Below are positions 1 through 11,854 of a stretch of DNA of 64,000 bases, one piece after another (the first letter of the stretch is position 1; every line of letters begins with the position of its first letter). The stretch comes from Rebecca billardiae RCC1528. Lineage: Eukaryota > Haptophyta. The notes under the pieces were generated by a model, which was not told the origin of the DNA, ran no database searches, and saw only the letters and a list, made by a program, of their open reading frames with translations. The stretch is from the NCBI GenBank assembly GCA_965240325.2, contig OZ251235.1, forward strand, positions 124,001 to 188,000. The letters are read 5' to 3'. The position numbers and the translations under genes are program-made.

Positions 1-120
1 ACTTCTTGCCGCGCGCGCACTCAAGTTCAGGTCTTCAGGACGACTGGGCTGCGCGGTGGGCTCGCCCTGCTCCCGGCTGGCCCGGTGGCGCCCTGACGAG
101 GCACTGTCTTCGTCACCATC

Positions 121-3100
121 ATGAAGCGAGCGCGCAACACGGGAGAGGAGGAGGACAGCGCCGGCGCGGTGCGCGCGCGGGCACGCGGCGCGCCACCCGC
201 GGTCAACGCTCGATGCGCCCGCGCGCACGTGGGCTCGGCTCGTCGCACTCACACGGCACGCCCTGCGCGCGTGCGCGCCATGCATCCCTGCAGGGCCGCG
301 GCAAGAAGTCTGCCCGCGCGGAGAGCAAGCCCGCGGCAGACGAGGCGCCCAAGGGGCCGACGACCACGCGTGGCGCCGCCAAGTCGGGTGGCGAGCGCCC
401 CGCCGGCCGCCAGCTGCGCGTGAAGCTGACGGGAGCTCCGCCGATGCTTCGCGAGGGCGCGGGTGCCATCTCAAGTGATGAGCCGTCGGCCGAGGCGCCC
501 GCTGCGGGGATCGCGGCGAGCGCGCCCGCCGGGCATTTCGCGCCGCGCACGCAGGTCATCCTCACCAACGGCCGCATCTCGTACGAGGCGGAGGTGCGCG
601 CACGCTGCGCGGCAGCAGTGCGCGCGTGGAGGCGCGCCCGCACTCGCGCGCTGACACTCGCGCGATGCCGCGGCTGCGCGCGCGCGTGGGCGATCGCGCG
701 CGCAGATCGTGCGCTACGCGGAGCGCCCCGCACCGCCCGCCGCGCCCGCGAAGAAGGGCCCCGCGGGCTCGCGGGCCGCCGCGCAGCAGCCGGCGCCGCC
801 GCGCGCCGCCCCAGGCCCGCGCTGGGGCTACTACGTGACCTACCTGCGCTGGCCCAAGCGGCCGGAGGAGTGGGTGCCTGAGAGCGTGGTGCAGGCGTGG
901 ACGGAGGCGGCGGGGAAGGTGCGAGCTGCGCCCCCTCCCGCGCGCGCGCGAGCGCCGCCGCCACGGCTCCGCTCCACCCGACCGCGCTCACGCACCGCGC
1001 GCGCGCACGCCGCTGATGCGCTGTGCGCCGCCCGCCGTGTGCGCGCGCCTCGATGCCTGCCCCGACCCCTCCTGCTCCGCCGCTGCCGCCGTCTCGTGCG
1101 GCGCGGCGCGACACCAGGCGGCTTCGATCCGACCGCCGCGCAAGGAGCAGTGGGATACCGCCGACGCCGCGGGCGCCTCCGCCGCCGACGAGGTGGGCAG
1201 CGCGGAGGAGGGCGGTGGCCAGGGGGCAGCGGCCAGCGGCGGCGCTGCGGAGGACGCGGCCGCTGCCGGCGGCGCGGCCGGCGGCGCGGCCGCGGCGGCG
1301 GGCGGCGCGGCCGCGGGTGGCAGCCGGATGACGGAGCGGCAGCAGCTCGCGCTGCTGCTCAAGGAGTCCGACGACTCGCGTGGCAAGGTGCGCGGTCGGG
1401 CGTCCGCAGCCGCCGCGGGCTCGTCCGCCGCCGACGCGGACGCGGACGCAGAGGCGGGCGGCGGCGGGCGCGGCGGCAGGGCTGCTGCCAAGGGCGGCGG
1501 CGCCGCCGCGGGCGCAGGCGCGGGCAGCAGCGTGCGCGCGGAGGAGGAGGAGGCGAAGGTGCTCAGCGGGATGCCGCGCGGCGCGGCGCGCTCCGAGCGC
1601 CGCGTCGCCGCGCGCGAGTCCGCGCAGCAGCAGCACATGGCGGACAAGGAGGAGGCGATGACCGCGCTCGGCGCGCTCGCTGCCGGAGCCTTCCAGCAGG
1701 CGCACGCGGCGGAGGCGGAGGAGGGCGGAGCCGCCGACGACGGCGAGGACAGAGGCGAGGAGGGGATGGACGACGACGGCGCGGACGACGACTACGACGA
1801 CGACGGCGACGGCGTGGGCGGCGATGTCGGCATGGGCGAGGAGGAGGCCGAGGAGGAGCTCGAGGGCGAAGAGGTGCGTGCGCACACGCGCTCTGTCGGC
1901 TGCGCGTGCTGAGCCCTCCGTGTCGCCCCTGCGCCATGAGTTGGTGTGCACGGCACCGCCTCTGCGCCGGCTGTGCGCGGCAGCGCGCCGCCGCGCGCTG
2001 CGGCCTGGCCGCGCCGCGCCGTCGGCTGTGCGCGGCGCGCGTGTGCCTGCCGAGGGCCTGGCGGCCCCGCGTGCCGCGCCGCCGCGCGCTGCCTGCGCCG
2101 GCACCACGCGGCTGGGGGCCCGCGGCCCCCGGCCGTGTCGCCGCGCGCTTGCGCGTGGCCGCCGCCTGCACCGCCGGCCGCCTCGCGCAAGCGCGGGTCC
2201 GCCGCGCACCGCTCACTCACTCGGCCGCCCGCGCCTGCACGCCGCGCCGCGCCTCTCGCTGTTCGCAGGACGAGGTCGACGAGGAGGTGGAGGCGGAGGG
2301 CGGCGAGGAGGAGGAGGAGGAGGGCGGCGAGGAGGAGGAGGAGGGCGACGGCGAGGAGGAGGACGACGACGACGACGACGAGGACGAGGAGGGCGACGAC
2401 GAAGACGCGGCCGGCGCCAAGCCCACCGACGCGGACGCGGAGCCGATCGACATGGAGGCGGACGACGACGACATCGAGGAGCGGGGCAAGGCCCGCGCGG
2501 CGAGGCGCCGAGGGCGGCCGGGCGCGGGCCCGCTCTCGCCCGCGATCAAGATCGCATCGCTCGACCCGTCGGACGCGCTCGCGGCCGCGCAGCCCTCCGG
2601 CGCGCGCACGCCCTCCGCGCCGCGCGTGTCGGGCAAGCGGCGTAAGGGAGTGCCCAGCCGCGCGCTCGCCGCGCAGACGGTGCCGCAGGCGCTGGACATG
2701 TGGGAGAAGGCCCTGTGCGCGCCACGCGCGCGCGCCAAGTGCGCGCCCGCAGCGAGCGCGATGAGCCGTGCGCGCCCGAGCCCTCACCGCGCGCACGCCC
2801 CCGCGCCGTGCCGCTCGCGCCGCGCCACCGCCCGTCGGCGCGCAGCAACGACGAGCTGCGCTTCGTGACCAAGCTGAGCGACCCTTCCAAGTACCGGCTG
2901 CTGCTCAAGCCGGCGATCGACCAGGACCGGCCGGACCTCAAGCCGAACGCGGGGCGCTTCTCGAGCGCGCCGCCGCCGCCGGTCGCGCTCGGCCAGCTGC
3001 AGACGGCGCTCACAAAAGCCGACGCGCCGGCGGGCGCGCCGCCGGACGCGCGGCCGACGCGGCGCAAGCAGCGGGCACCGATGCGCGCGCCGCTGCAGCT

Positions 3101-3128
3101 GCCGGCCCTCGCGGCGCCGAGTGTGTGA
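121..3128 (+). CDS. Chromo-barrel (MRG15/MSL3-type) acidic nuclear protein, six exons
   Basis: Inferred exons 121-168, 294-593, 706-918, 1118-1873, 2269-2714 and 2846-3128 join in frame through GT-AG introns to give about 681 residues. Residues about 104-185 form a chromo-barrel/Tudor-knot: a strand around ILTNGRISYEAE, an Ala/Pro insert, then YYVTYLRWPKRPEEWVPES, which carries the W-x-x-x-x-x-EWV-E/P-S pattern of MRG15 and MSL3. These folds usually read methylated histone tails in acetyltransferase or deacetylase complexes. The rest is Ala/Gly-rich, then a long Glu/Asp block (about 2275-2400), then a basic tail. I see no C-terminal MRG domain, so it is not a standard MRG15. The exon 4 acceptor is ambiguous between 1118 and 1145, both in frame. 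The start is the first ATG that splices cleanly into the barrel exon; further 5' exons outside the window are possible. Confidence 0.7.
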
Positions 3129-3506
3129 CGCGCGTCGCGCCGCCGCTAGGCGTTGCTTGCCCGGTGCCGAGCGGGTGGCTCACTCGCGCCTGTGAGTGTG
3201 GGGCCTCGTGTGCGCCGCCAGCGTGAGCGTCGACGAATCGTAGCTAGTAGTGCTGGTCGCGGCCAGTCGCCGCGCCCGCTGCGGCGAGTCTGCTCACTCT
3301 ATGCACGCCCGATGATGCCGTGACGTGACTACTGACCAGAGCCTGCCGGATGATATTGCTGACGATGACGATGCTGATGTAGTCGTCTTCACATCAGTCA
3401 CTAGTGAATCAGTGCGTATAGTTATTCGTCATCGGTCATGTCGTCGCTAACAGTAACTACTGACGAGTCTCCGCCTCCGCCGGCCTATGGGCCAGCCCAA
3501 CACCCG
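3129..3506. other. Intergenic, convergent gene ends
   Basis: This stretch lies between the 3' ends of two convergent genes. It is lower in GC than its neighbours and rich in GACGATGA-like short repeats. I see no convincing coding or RNA feature; it should hold both 3' untranslated regions. Confidence 0.5.
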
Positions 3507-6500
3507 TCAGGGTGCCACACCCTTGAACGGCGCGCCGCCGGTGCCGGGCGCGCCACCGCCGCCGCCGCCACCGCCACTCGCGGCCGCGCCGCCGCCGAGC
3601 TTTGCGCGCGAGGGCTGAGTGCCAAACACACGGGCGGAGGCGGCGCGCATGCTGTCCATGCGCCTGGGCGGCGAGGACGGCCGCGCCGCGCCGCTCTCCT
3701 CGTCGCCGCCGTTCGGCGCCACCGGCTTGGCGGGCGTCGCGCCCGTCTTGGCCGCCGACTTTGGCGGCGATTCGGGCGGCGACGCCGGCGCCATCTTAGT
3801 GATGGCGACCGCGCTGAGCCCGTCGGCGCGCGACGCGTCTCGCTGCCGCACCATGTTGCGGACGAGGCGCATGCGCACGCCGGCCGAGCGCTTGCGCAGC
3901 CGCGCGCGCCGCTGCGACTCGAGCAGCGACTCGCGCAGCGCGTGCGCGAGCTCGAGCGTCGACGCGTGCATGTGCACGCCCGGCCGCAGCACCGACGGGT
4001 ACGTCTCGAAGAGCACGCGCGCGAGCCCGTCCGCGCCCCACTTGGCCGGGACGAAGGAGCGGCGGACGTGCTCCCACGGCGCGTAGAGCGGGTCGTTGGT
4101 GTCGTGCAGCAGCACGGGCAGCACCGGCAGCCTGGGCGGCAGCCCGTCCGCCACCGACGACGCCGCGTCCGTGCCGTCGTCCAGCTCCTCGGAGTCGGGC
4201 TCATCACGGATGCCCGCGACGGCGCACGCATTGGCGAGCGTGCGCGAGAGCTGCGGCGAGCGCGGCCAGAGGATGAGCACGGGGCCGTCCGCGTGCGCGC
4301 GCTGCGGCTCGGAGCCGCCGCCGCCGCCGAAGAGCCCGCGGCCACTCGGCGCCTCCGGCCGCTTACCCGCCTTACCCGCCTTACCCAGCTCGTACGGCGC
4401 GCACGCGCGCACGGGCTTGGTCAGCAGCGCGGCGATGTGGGCGAGCGGCCTGGGCTCGGCGTTGGCAAGCTGCTCCTCGTCGCGCTCCTGCGGCGCGCGG
4501 GGCGCGCGCGGAGAAGGATAGTGAGTGCGCGTCGGCGCGCAACGCGCGCGCGTGGGCCGCCATGCCCACGCGCGGCGGCATGGCGGCCCGCCCCGCGTCC
4601 GGTCCGCACGACGCGTCCGCCTCGTTTGGTGCGCGGGTGTGTGCCTTCGGCTCGAAGCGACGCGCCACCCCGCGGCGGCCTCGGCGCACCGCGCCCCCCC
4701 GCTCGAGCGCGGCGCGGCGGGTGCGTCCGGCGCGGCTTCACACCTCGTAAAACTCGCAGCGCACGGCGCGCACGGCGGAGGTGAGCAGCTGCGGCACCTG
4801 CGCGGGCGGCACGACGGTGGCCTCGGCGCGCCGCGCGGACGAGTTGCCGCCGGCGATGCTCGAGCGGCGCGCGACGCTCGGGCGGTGCTGGCCGGCGAGG
4901 CCCGGCTGTGCAGGCTGCTGTGCGCCGCCGCCGCCGCCGCCGCCCTTTTCGGCGCCGCCCGGCTTGTCGGCGCCGCCGCCCTGCCGCCCGCCCCCACCGC
5001 CGGCCGCGTGGTGCGCGTGGCGCGCGCCGCCCATCAGCAGCGCCGAGAGCGTCTTCATGTCGCGCTCCTGATACGCCGCCTTGATGCGCCCGAGCCGCCG
5101 CTGGTCGGTTACCACGACGCCGTAACCGAACGCGTCTGCGCGCAGCAGCAGCAGCGAGTTGCCGCCGGCGGGCGGCGGCACCGAGCGCCCGGGCTGCGGC
5201 ACGGCGGAGCCCGGCGCGGCGAACGGCGCTAGCAGCGGGTCCTCCTCGGGCGGGAAGCTCGCGGAAAGTTCGTTGGTGAGCGGCACGAGGTGGCCGAGCT
5301 CGGGCGGTGCGTCGAGCGCCGAGCCGGCGCCGCGGCCGCGCAGCCGGTTGGCGTAGGTGCTGAGCACGCTCGCGGCGCGCGCGAGCCAAGGCGCGCGCCG
5401 CCAGAGCGGCGCGAGGCGCGCGTACCGCGTCGAGACGGCGTGCACCGGGATCGACGCCGCCGCGTCCTCGCGCAGCAGCGCGTGCTCGAGCACGGCGCGC
5501 AGCGGCGCCGCCTCGGCCTCCTCCTTGTCCGCCTTGAGCCCGATCTGCAGCGTGCGCGCCTCGCCCTCGATCTCGCCGAGGTGCGGCTTGAGCCCGCCCG
5601 CGCGCCGCAGCAGCTGCGCAGCGCGCAGGTGCTCCGCGATCGCGAGCGCGGAGGCGGAGAGGTACGCACCCTCGTCCTCCGGCCGCCCGCCCTGCGCGTG
5701 CCACGGGATCATCTCCGCGTCCGGCACCGCGTCCAGCAGCGCCGCCGCCGCCGCCGAGCCCGACTCGGCGCACTGCGCGCGCAGCTGCTCGATGGAGACG
5801 CCACCACGCGACGGCTTGGCGACGTACACTACCACCACCTTCTTGTCCGGCGCGAGCTGCGCCGCCTGCAGCTGCGCGAGCGCGCCGCCGTCGGCGGTGA
5901 AGTAGCCGTCGGAGACGAGCACGATCACCGCGCGCGCCTGGTCCATCCGCTCGCGCCACTTCTTACCGGACTGGCCGATCACGAGGTCCGGGACGAGCGC
6001 GCTCACGCGCTCGCGCAGCTCGTTGGCCGGCTGCTGCCCCGAGTGCCACGCGTACGAGAGGAAGGCGTGGCACCCGCCGGCGACCTGCTCGTCGAGCCGC
6101 GTCGCGCGCATCCGCGTCTTGTCCAGCCGGTCGCGCAGCACGGGCAACTGCCGCTCCTGGTACGCGCGCCACGGCAGCAGCAGCACGGCGGTGAGCAGCA
6201 CGAGCACGAAGATACCGGTCAGATACGCACCCAGAATGGACTCGTAGAGGGAGAGCCGCAGCCCGCCCTCGAACAGCGCCTTGGCCGACCACGCGTCGAA
6301 GCCGGCGCGGAGCGAGAGGTTGTCCGCGCCCTCCGAGCCTGCGGTCAGGTGCACCGCAAGCGCGCCCACCAGCATCAGCTGCATCGCGAGCTGCGCGACG
6401 AGGACGAGGTCGTTGTCGAGCGCGGACTGCAGCGGCCGGATGCGCGCAAGCACCGCGACAAAGACGGACTGCACGAAGATCGCCGTGAGCAGCTGCGCGA

Positions 6501-9500
6501 CGGACGCGTACGACGACGCGTCCGCGCCGCCGCCCGAGTTGGGCGCGGCGCCGAGCACAGCCACGCGCACCAGGATCACGCCGCCGACCAGCACGAGCTT
6601 GCGCAATGTCTCCACCGCCTCCCACCAGACGGTGTGCGGCGCGAGCCCGACGCGGATGAAGGAGAGCGGCGACTGCCCCGCCACCCACTCCGAGTCGTCC
6701 TTGCGCAGCACGCGGTAGAAGGCGTACGGCAGCGCGACCGAGTAGACAAACATCGCGATGTACGCAAACGGCAGGTACGCCTCGTGCTCCGGAGAGTCGA
6801 AGTCGACCGAGTAGTCGGACTTAAGCACGCGCTTCGGCCGGCTCGCCTCGATGTCGACAGACTCCGTGTTGACTGCCGAGAAGAGCGACGCGGTCGCGGA
6901 GGGCAGGATGAGGTACGCGCTCATCAGGAACGGGCGGAGCACCGAGCCCACAAAGTCGCGCCGCTTGTCGAACAGCTTGGAGTGGTGCCGCGCGCGGTGG
7001 TAGAGCTCGAAGAGGAGCCACACGCCGCCGAAGACGGAGAGCACGCCGAGGGGCGCGAGCGCGATCCCGACCATTCCGGTGTGGTACCCCACGCCGATGC
7101 AGTTGAAGCCGTTGAGGTACAGGTTGTCGAAGGCGAGCCAGCGGAAGCCGCCGAGCGTCTCGCGGAACGCGACCGGCAGCGTGACGCCGTACACGCGCTC
7201 GAGCAGCAGCGTGAGCTGCACGAACGCGAGCGTGGTGCGCGCGGCCACCTTGAACGAGACGACGACCGCGGGCGTGACCGCGCCCGCCAGCGCCACCTTG
7301 AGCTGCGTGAGCAGCTTGCGCGAGGGCTTGGGCTTCACGCCCGGCTTGTGTCCCTTCAGCCAGCGCGCCAGCGCCGCCGCCTTCTCGTCCATCCGCCCGT
7401 GGAAGCTCGCGATGATCAGCACGACGCACACGAGCGAGAAGCCGATCATCAGCCCGAACACGAGCTCCGCGCGGCGCGTCGCCGCCGGGCAGCGCGCGCA
7501 ACGGTCGTCCGTGCCCATGAAGAAGCTGCGCGCGCGCGGCCGCGCAGAGACAGGCAGACACCCAACGGCACGCGCGCAGAAGCGGGGCAGAGCGAGGGGC
7601 GGCGGCGCGTGCGCGCGCGCCGGCCGCTCAGGCTCGCGAGTGGCGCGCGGGCGGCGGCACGCACCGCACGCCCGCCGGCTGGCGCGCGCGCGCGCACCCC
7701 GGATCGCACACTTCGCAGTATGGCCCGCCGTGGTGCTCGGCGCACAGGTCGCCGCTCTTGGCGCCCTTCGAGCCCGGGCACGCGCGCTCGCCGCGGCCGC
7801 ACTCGCGCAGGTCTGCCGTGTCCTTGGAGTTGCGCCAGAAGCCGGGCTTCACCTCGAGCGTGGCGAGCGTCGAGCCCACCCTCGCGCACGAGACGGACGC
7901 GTTGCACGCGAAGCAGATTCGGTTCGACTCGTTGTACTTGCGCTCGTAGTACCCCTGCTGGCACACGCAGCCCGTCCGTGCACTGCTGGCACACGTCGTT
8001 GTCGTCCGCGTCGTCCGCCGTGCGGAACGTGCCGATCGGGCACGGCTCGCTGCGCGCGCAGGCCGCCGGGCGCCGGGCGGGGCGGCGCGCGGCGCGCGGC
8101 GCAGAGCGTGAGGGCGAGCGCGCCTGCCCGGAGACGCGCGGCGCGGCCGTTACGCGCGACGGTTACGCACCACGGCGTGTTGCCCGTGCGGCCGAGCCCG
8201 GCGGGGCACGAGCCTCTGTACGTGAAGAGGCCGCTGGCGAAGGCGTCCTGCGCGCCCGTCTGGTTCTTGACGATCCGGATCGACGGCACGTCGGCGAAGT
8301 CGGCGGTGGGCTTGGGCGGCGCGACGCACCACGCAAACTGCGGCGAGATGATGCCGGGCTCGGCGCACGCCGCCTGCGCGCCTGTCACCTCGTCGACCAG
8401 AAAGATCTGCATCTGGTCGCACGGCACGTCGCACGCGTCGCCAAAGTTGGCGCCCTGCAGGAAGAGCGGGCCCGGGTCGTTGGGGTTGAACTCCTGCGCG
8501 TTCAGGATGAGGTTGACGACGGCGGAGGGCGGCGGCGGCGAGGGCGGCGGCGGCGAGGGCGGCGGCGAGGGCGGCGGCGAGGGCGGCGGCAGTGGCGGCG
8601 GCGGCGAGGGCGGCGGCGAGGGCGGCGGCGAGGGCGGAGGGCTCGGCGGCGGCGACGGCGGCGGCGGGCTGGGCGGCGGGCTCGGCGGCGGCGACGGCGG
8701 CGGCGGGCTGGGCGGCGGGCTGGGCGGCGGCGACGGCGGCGGCGAGGGCGGCGGCGTAGGCGGCGGCGGCGGGCTGGGCGGCGGGCTGGGCGGCGGGCTG
8801 GGCGGCGGGCTCGGCGGCGGTGACGGCGGCGGGCTCGGCGGCGGCGAGGGCGGCGGCGGGCTGGGCGGCGGGCTGGGCGGCGGGCTGGGCGGCGGCGAGG
8901 GCGGCGGGCTGGGCGGCGGCGAGGGCGGCGGGCTGGGCGGCGGGCTGGGCGGCGGCGAGGGCGGCGGCGGGCTCGGCGGAGGGCTGGGCGGCGGCGAGGG
9001 AGGCGGGCTCGGCGGCGGCGACGGCGGGCTGGGCGGCGGGAACGGCAGGCCGCGCGGCGGCGGCGGCGGCAGCGGCGGTGGGCTGGGCGGCGGGCTGGGC
9101 GGCGGGCTGGGCGGCGGGCTGGGCGGCGGCGGCGGCGGGCTCGGCGGCGGGCTCGGCGGCACATTGAGCAGCGCCACCTTCTGTACCGTCGCGCCCACCG
9201 CCTGCTGCAGCGCCGCGCCGTCCGTCTGCGCCACCGTCGCCACGACGTTCACCGGGTTGGGTTCGTCTGCCGGCTGGAAGATCTCCACGTCCACAACGGT
9301 CGAGCCTCCAAAGACGGCGATGATCCGGATGCGCCGCTCGTCGAAGTCGCAGCCGCACTCGGCAGAGAGCTGCGCGTCGATGAAGGCGATCAGCGCCGCC
9401 TCCTGTGTCGCGTTCCACGTGGCCACGTCCACGTTGAACTCGTAGGAGACGATCGTCACCTCGCCCGGAGGCGGCGGCGAAGGCGGCGGGTGCGGCGGCG

Positions 9501-11854
9501 GGCTGGGCGGCGGGCTGGGCGGCGGGCTCGGCGGCGGCGAGGGAGGCGGCGGTGGCGGCGGGCTCGGCGGTGGCGAGGGAGGCGGTGGGCTGGGCGGCGG
9601 GCTGGGCGGCGGGCTGGGCGGCGGCAGCGGCGGCGAGGCCGGGAGCGGCGACGGCGGAGGGCTTGGCGGCGGTCGCGGCGGCATCTGCGGGAGCGGCGAC
9701 GGCGGAGGGCTCGGCGGCGGTCGCGGCGGCAGCTGCGGGAGCGGTGACGGCGGAGGGCTCGGCGGCGGCCGCGGCGGCAGCTGCGGGAGCGGTGACGGCG
9801 GAGGGCTCGGCGGCGGCTGCGGTGGCAGCTGCGGGAGCGGCGAGGGCGGCGGCGAGGGCGGCGGCCGCGGCGGCTGGGCAGGGAGCGGCGAGGGCGGCGG
9901 CGAGGGTGGCGGGAGCGGCGGCAGCTGCGGGGGCGGCGACGGCTGAGGGCTCGGCGGCGGGAGCGGCGGTGGGCTCGGTGGCACGCTTGGTGGCGCCGAT
10001 GGCGGTGGGCTTGGTGGCGGGCTCGGTGGTGGTGACGGCGGAGGCGACGGTGGCGGGCTCGGCGGTGGTGGGCCCGGCGGCGGCAATGGCGGCGGCGATG
10101 GTGGAGGGCTCGGCGGTGGTGACGGCGGCGGTGGGCTCGGCGGCGGTGAAGGAGGCGGGCTCGGCGGTGGGCTCGGTGGTAGGCTCGGCGGCGGCGGGCT
10201 CGGCGGTGGGCTCGGTGGCACGCTCGGTGGTGGTGACGGCGGTGGGCTTGGTGGCGGGCTCGGAATGGGTGACGGCGGAGGCGACGGTGGCGGGCCCGGC
10301 GGTGGTGGGCCCGGCGGCGGCGATGGCGGCGGCGATGGTGGAGGGCTCGGCGGTGGTGACGGCGGCGGTGGGCTCGGCGGCAGTGATGGAGGCGGGCTCG
10401 GCGGCGGGCTCGGCGGCGGAGAGCTTGGCGGCGGAGGGCTCGGCGGCGGGATCGGTGGGCTCGGGGGCGGTGGGCTCGCGGCCGGGACGCGTGCACCAAG
10501 CTTGAGCATGTACACAGTCGTGTCGCCCGGTGCGCCCACCGCCGCATCCGCTTGCCCATCGCCGTCAAGATCGCCGAGCAGCGCCGCGCCGGTGCCGAAG
10601 ACGTCGTCCGCCGAGAGCGGCGAGCCGAAGCCGTCCGTCCCGTTGGTGATCAGCTCAGACTGGCGTACAGTGCCGTCCCTGCGGAGGTAGAGCACCAACG
10701 CCGCGCCCTTGTTCCCGTCGTAGTCAGGAGCTCCCACGAGCGCATCGGTGATGCCGTCGCCGTCAACGTCCTGCCCGGCGGAGACGGACCTCCCGAAGAC
10801 CATGCCAAACTGGTCGAGCCCTTCCACAGCGCCCCCCACCGACGCAGTCGACGACACCTTTTGCGCACGCTTGATCGAGCCGTCGGTGCGCAGAAAGAGT
10901 GTGTACACGGCGCCGGTGAAGAGGAAATCATCGCTGTCGAAAGGCGCTCCGACCATCACGTCGGTCACGCCGTCGCCGTCGAGATCGCCGTGCGAGGCGC
11001 AGGACCTGCCGAACCAAGGAGACAATCCTCCGTCAGTCAACGTCACGTTGTGCTTCACCTCCGACCTGACGGTGCCGTCGCTGTTGAGGAAGAGCACGAA
11101 GACGCTGTCGATCCCATACGCACCCACGAGCGCATCGGGCACGCCGTCGCCGTCAAGGTCGCCGAGGCGTGCAACGCACGAGCCGAAAGAATCATCATCT
11201 TGCAAGGCGTAGCTCAGCCCGCCCTCTGTCTCCGAGATCTTGGTCGACGCCTTGAGGGTGGCGTCGGCGTGCAGGAAGAGCACGTACGCTGCACCGCGGA
11301 AAAAGCCGCCACCGAACTCAAAAGTGTCGCCGACCATGATGTCGTCCACGCCGTCACCGTCAACGTCGCCGAGCACATCCATGCCGTCGCCCGGAACGCG
11401 GCTGCCGGCGATGACGAGCTTCGTGTTGCGCTTGACGGTGCCGTTGGCGTTGAGCAGCAGCGCATACAGCTCGCCCTCGAGTGCTCACGAGCAGATCGGG
11501 CACGCCGTCGGCGTCGAAGTCGCCCAGCGGCGCGAGACTGTACCCAAACGTGCCCGGTGAGCTCGGAGGGCTGACGTAGCCGACATCGTCGGGCGAGATG
11601 CGTGAGAGTGACGCCACCGTCTTGGGCGGAGACGGCGGCGGGCTCGGCGGCAGCGCACTCGGCGGCGGACTCGGTGGCGGGAGCGGCCCCGCGGTCGGCG
11701 GCCCCGCGGTCGGCGGCCCCGCGGCCGGCGGCCCTTGGCCCTGCGCTCCGATGACTACGGCGGCGATGACCGTGAGCACGGCGAGCGCCTGCCGGCCGCG
11801 GCTGGACGGCAGGCGATGCACTAGTCTACCGCGGACAATGTGTTCTCGGCGCAT
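3507..11854 (-). CDS. Giant FG-GAP / SPPP / IPT / Cys-rich / multi-TM / TIR-like receptor protein
   Basis: Inferred minus-strand exons are 11854-8167, 8045-7698, 7525-4744 and 4487-3507, giving about 2,600 residues. In order: a signal peptide (core ALAVLTVIAAVVIGAQG); six FG-GAP/integrin-alpha-like calcium loops (D-x-D-x-DG, such as GDLDGDGVPDALVG) to about residue 455; a long SPPP block; a SEA-like module (about 800-898); a second SPPP block; an IPT/TIG-like module (around LFLQGANFGD, about 1110-1220); a Cys-rich GCC2/GCC3 or ephrin-receptor-like stretch (PCPIGTF, CQQGYYERK, CEVCDPGFF); about nine hydrophobic helices (about 1360-1810); and a TIR-like domain opening CHAFLSYAW at about 1825, followed by a low-complexity tail. 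The order suggests a calcium-binding ectodomain on a wall-spanning rod with an intracellular signalling domain. Two single-base frame breaks (near 11478-11490 and 7966-7975) interrupt an otherwise open gene, so errors in the sequence or early decay are possible. The exon 2 acceptor is the least certain junction. Confidence 0.75.
8521..9166 (-). repeat. Second SPPP-coding repeat block
   Basis: About 215 codons of near-uninterrupted Ser-Pro-Pro-Pro and SPPPP units, read on the minus strand of the receptor gene as GGCGGCGAG/GGCGGGCT-type units on the plus strand. Such blocks form stiff, often hydroxyproline-glycosylated rods in algal wall proteins (extensin/pherophorin type). Length polymorphism is expected. 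Confidence 0.9.
9466..10486 (-). repeat. First SPPP-coding repeat block
   Basis: About 340 codons of SPPP/PPPSP units of the receptor gene, more diverged than the second block. It contains a higher-order repeat of roughly 60 bp around 9640-9850 (units ending SPLPQLPPRPPP) and a longer one around 9990-10390, where two stretches are nearly alike. This points to segmental duplication inside the repeat. Confidence 0.85.

Noticed and set aside
203-2209. Long minus frame opposite the chromo-barrel gene
   Set aside because: No domain features; poly-Val and Arg runs come from the GAC/GAG repeats of the plus-strand gene.
5290-8823. Long open frame on plus strand (over 1,100 codons) opposite the receptor gene
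   Set aside because: Arg/His-rich with no domains; it is the antisense shadow of GC3-biased coding on minus.
8521-10486. CRISPR-like or satellite array
   Set aside because: Repeats are short degenerate SPPP codons in frame within a gene; no spacers.
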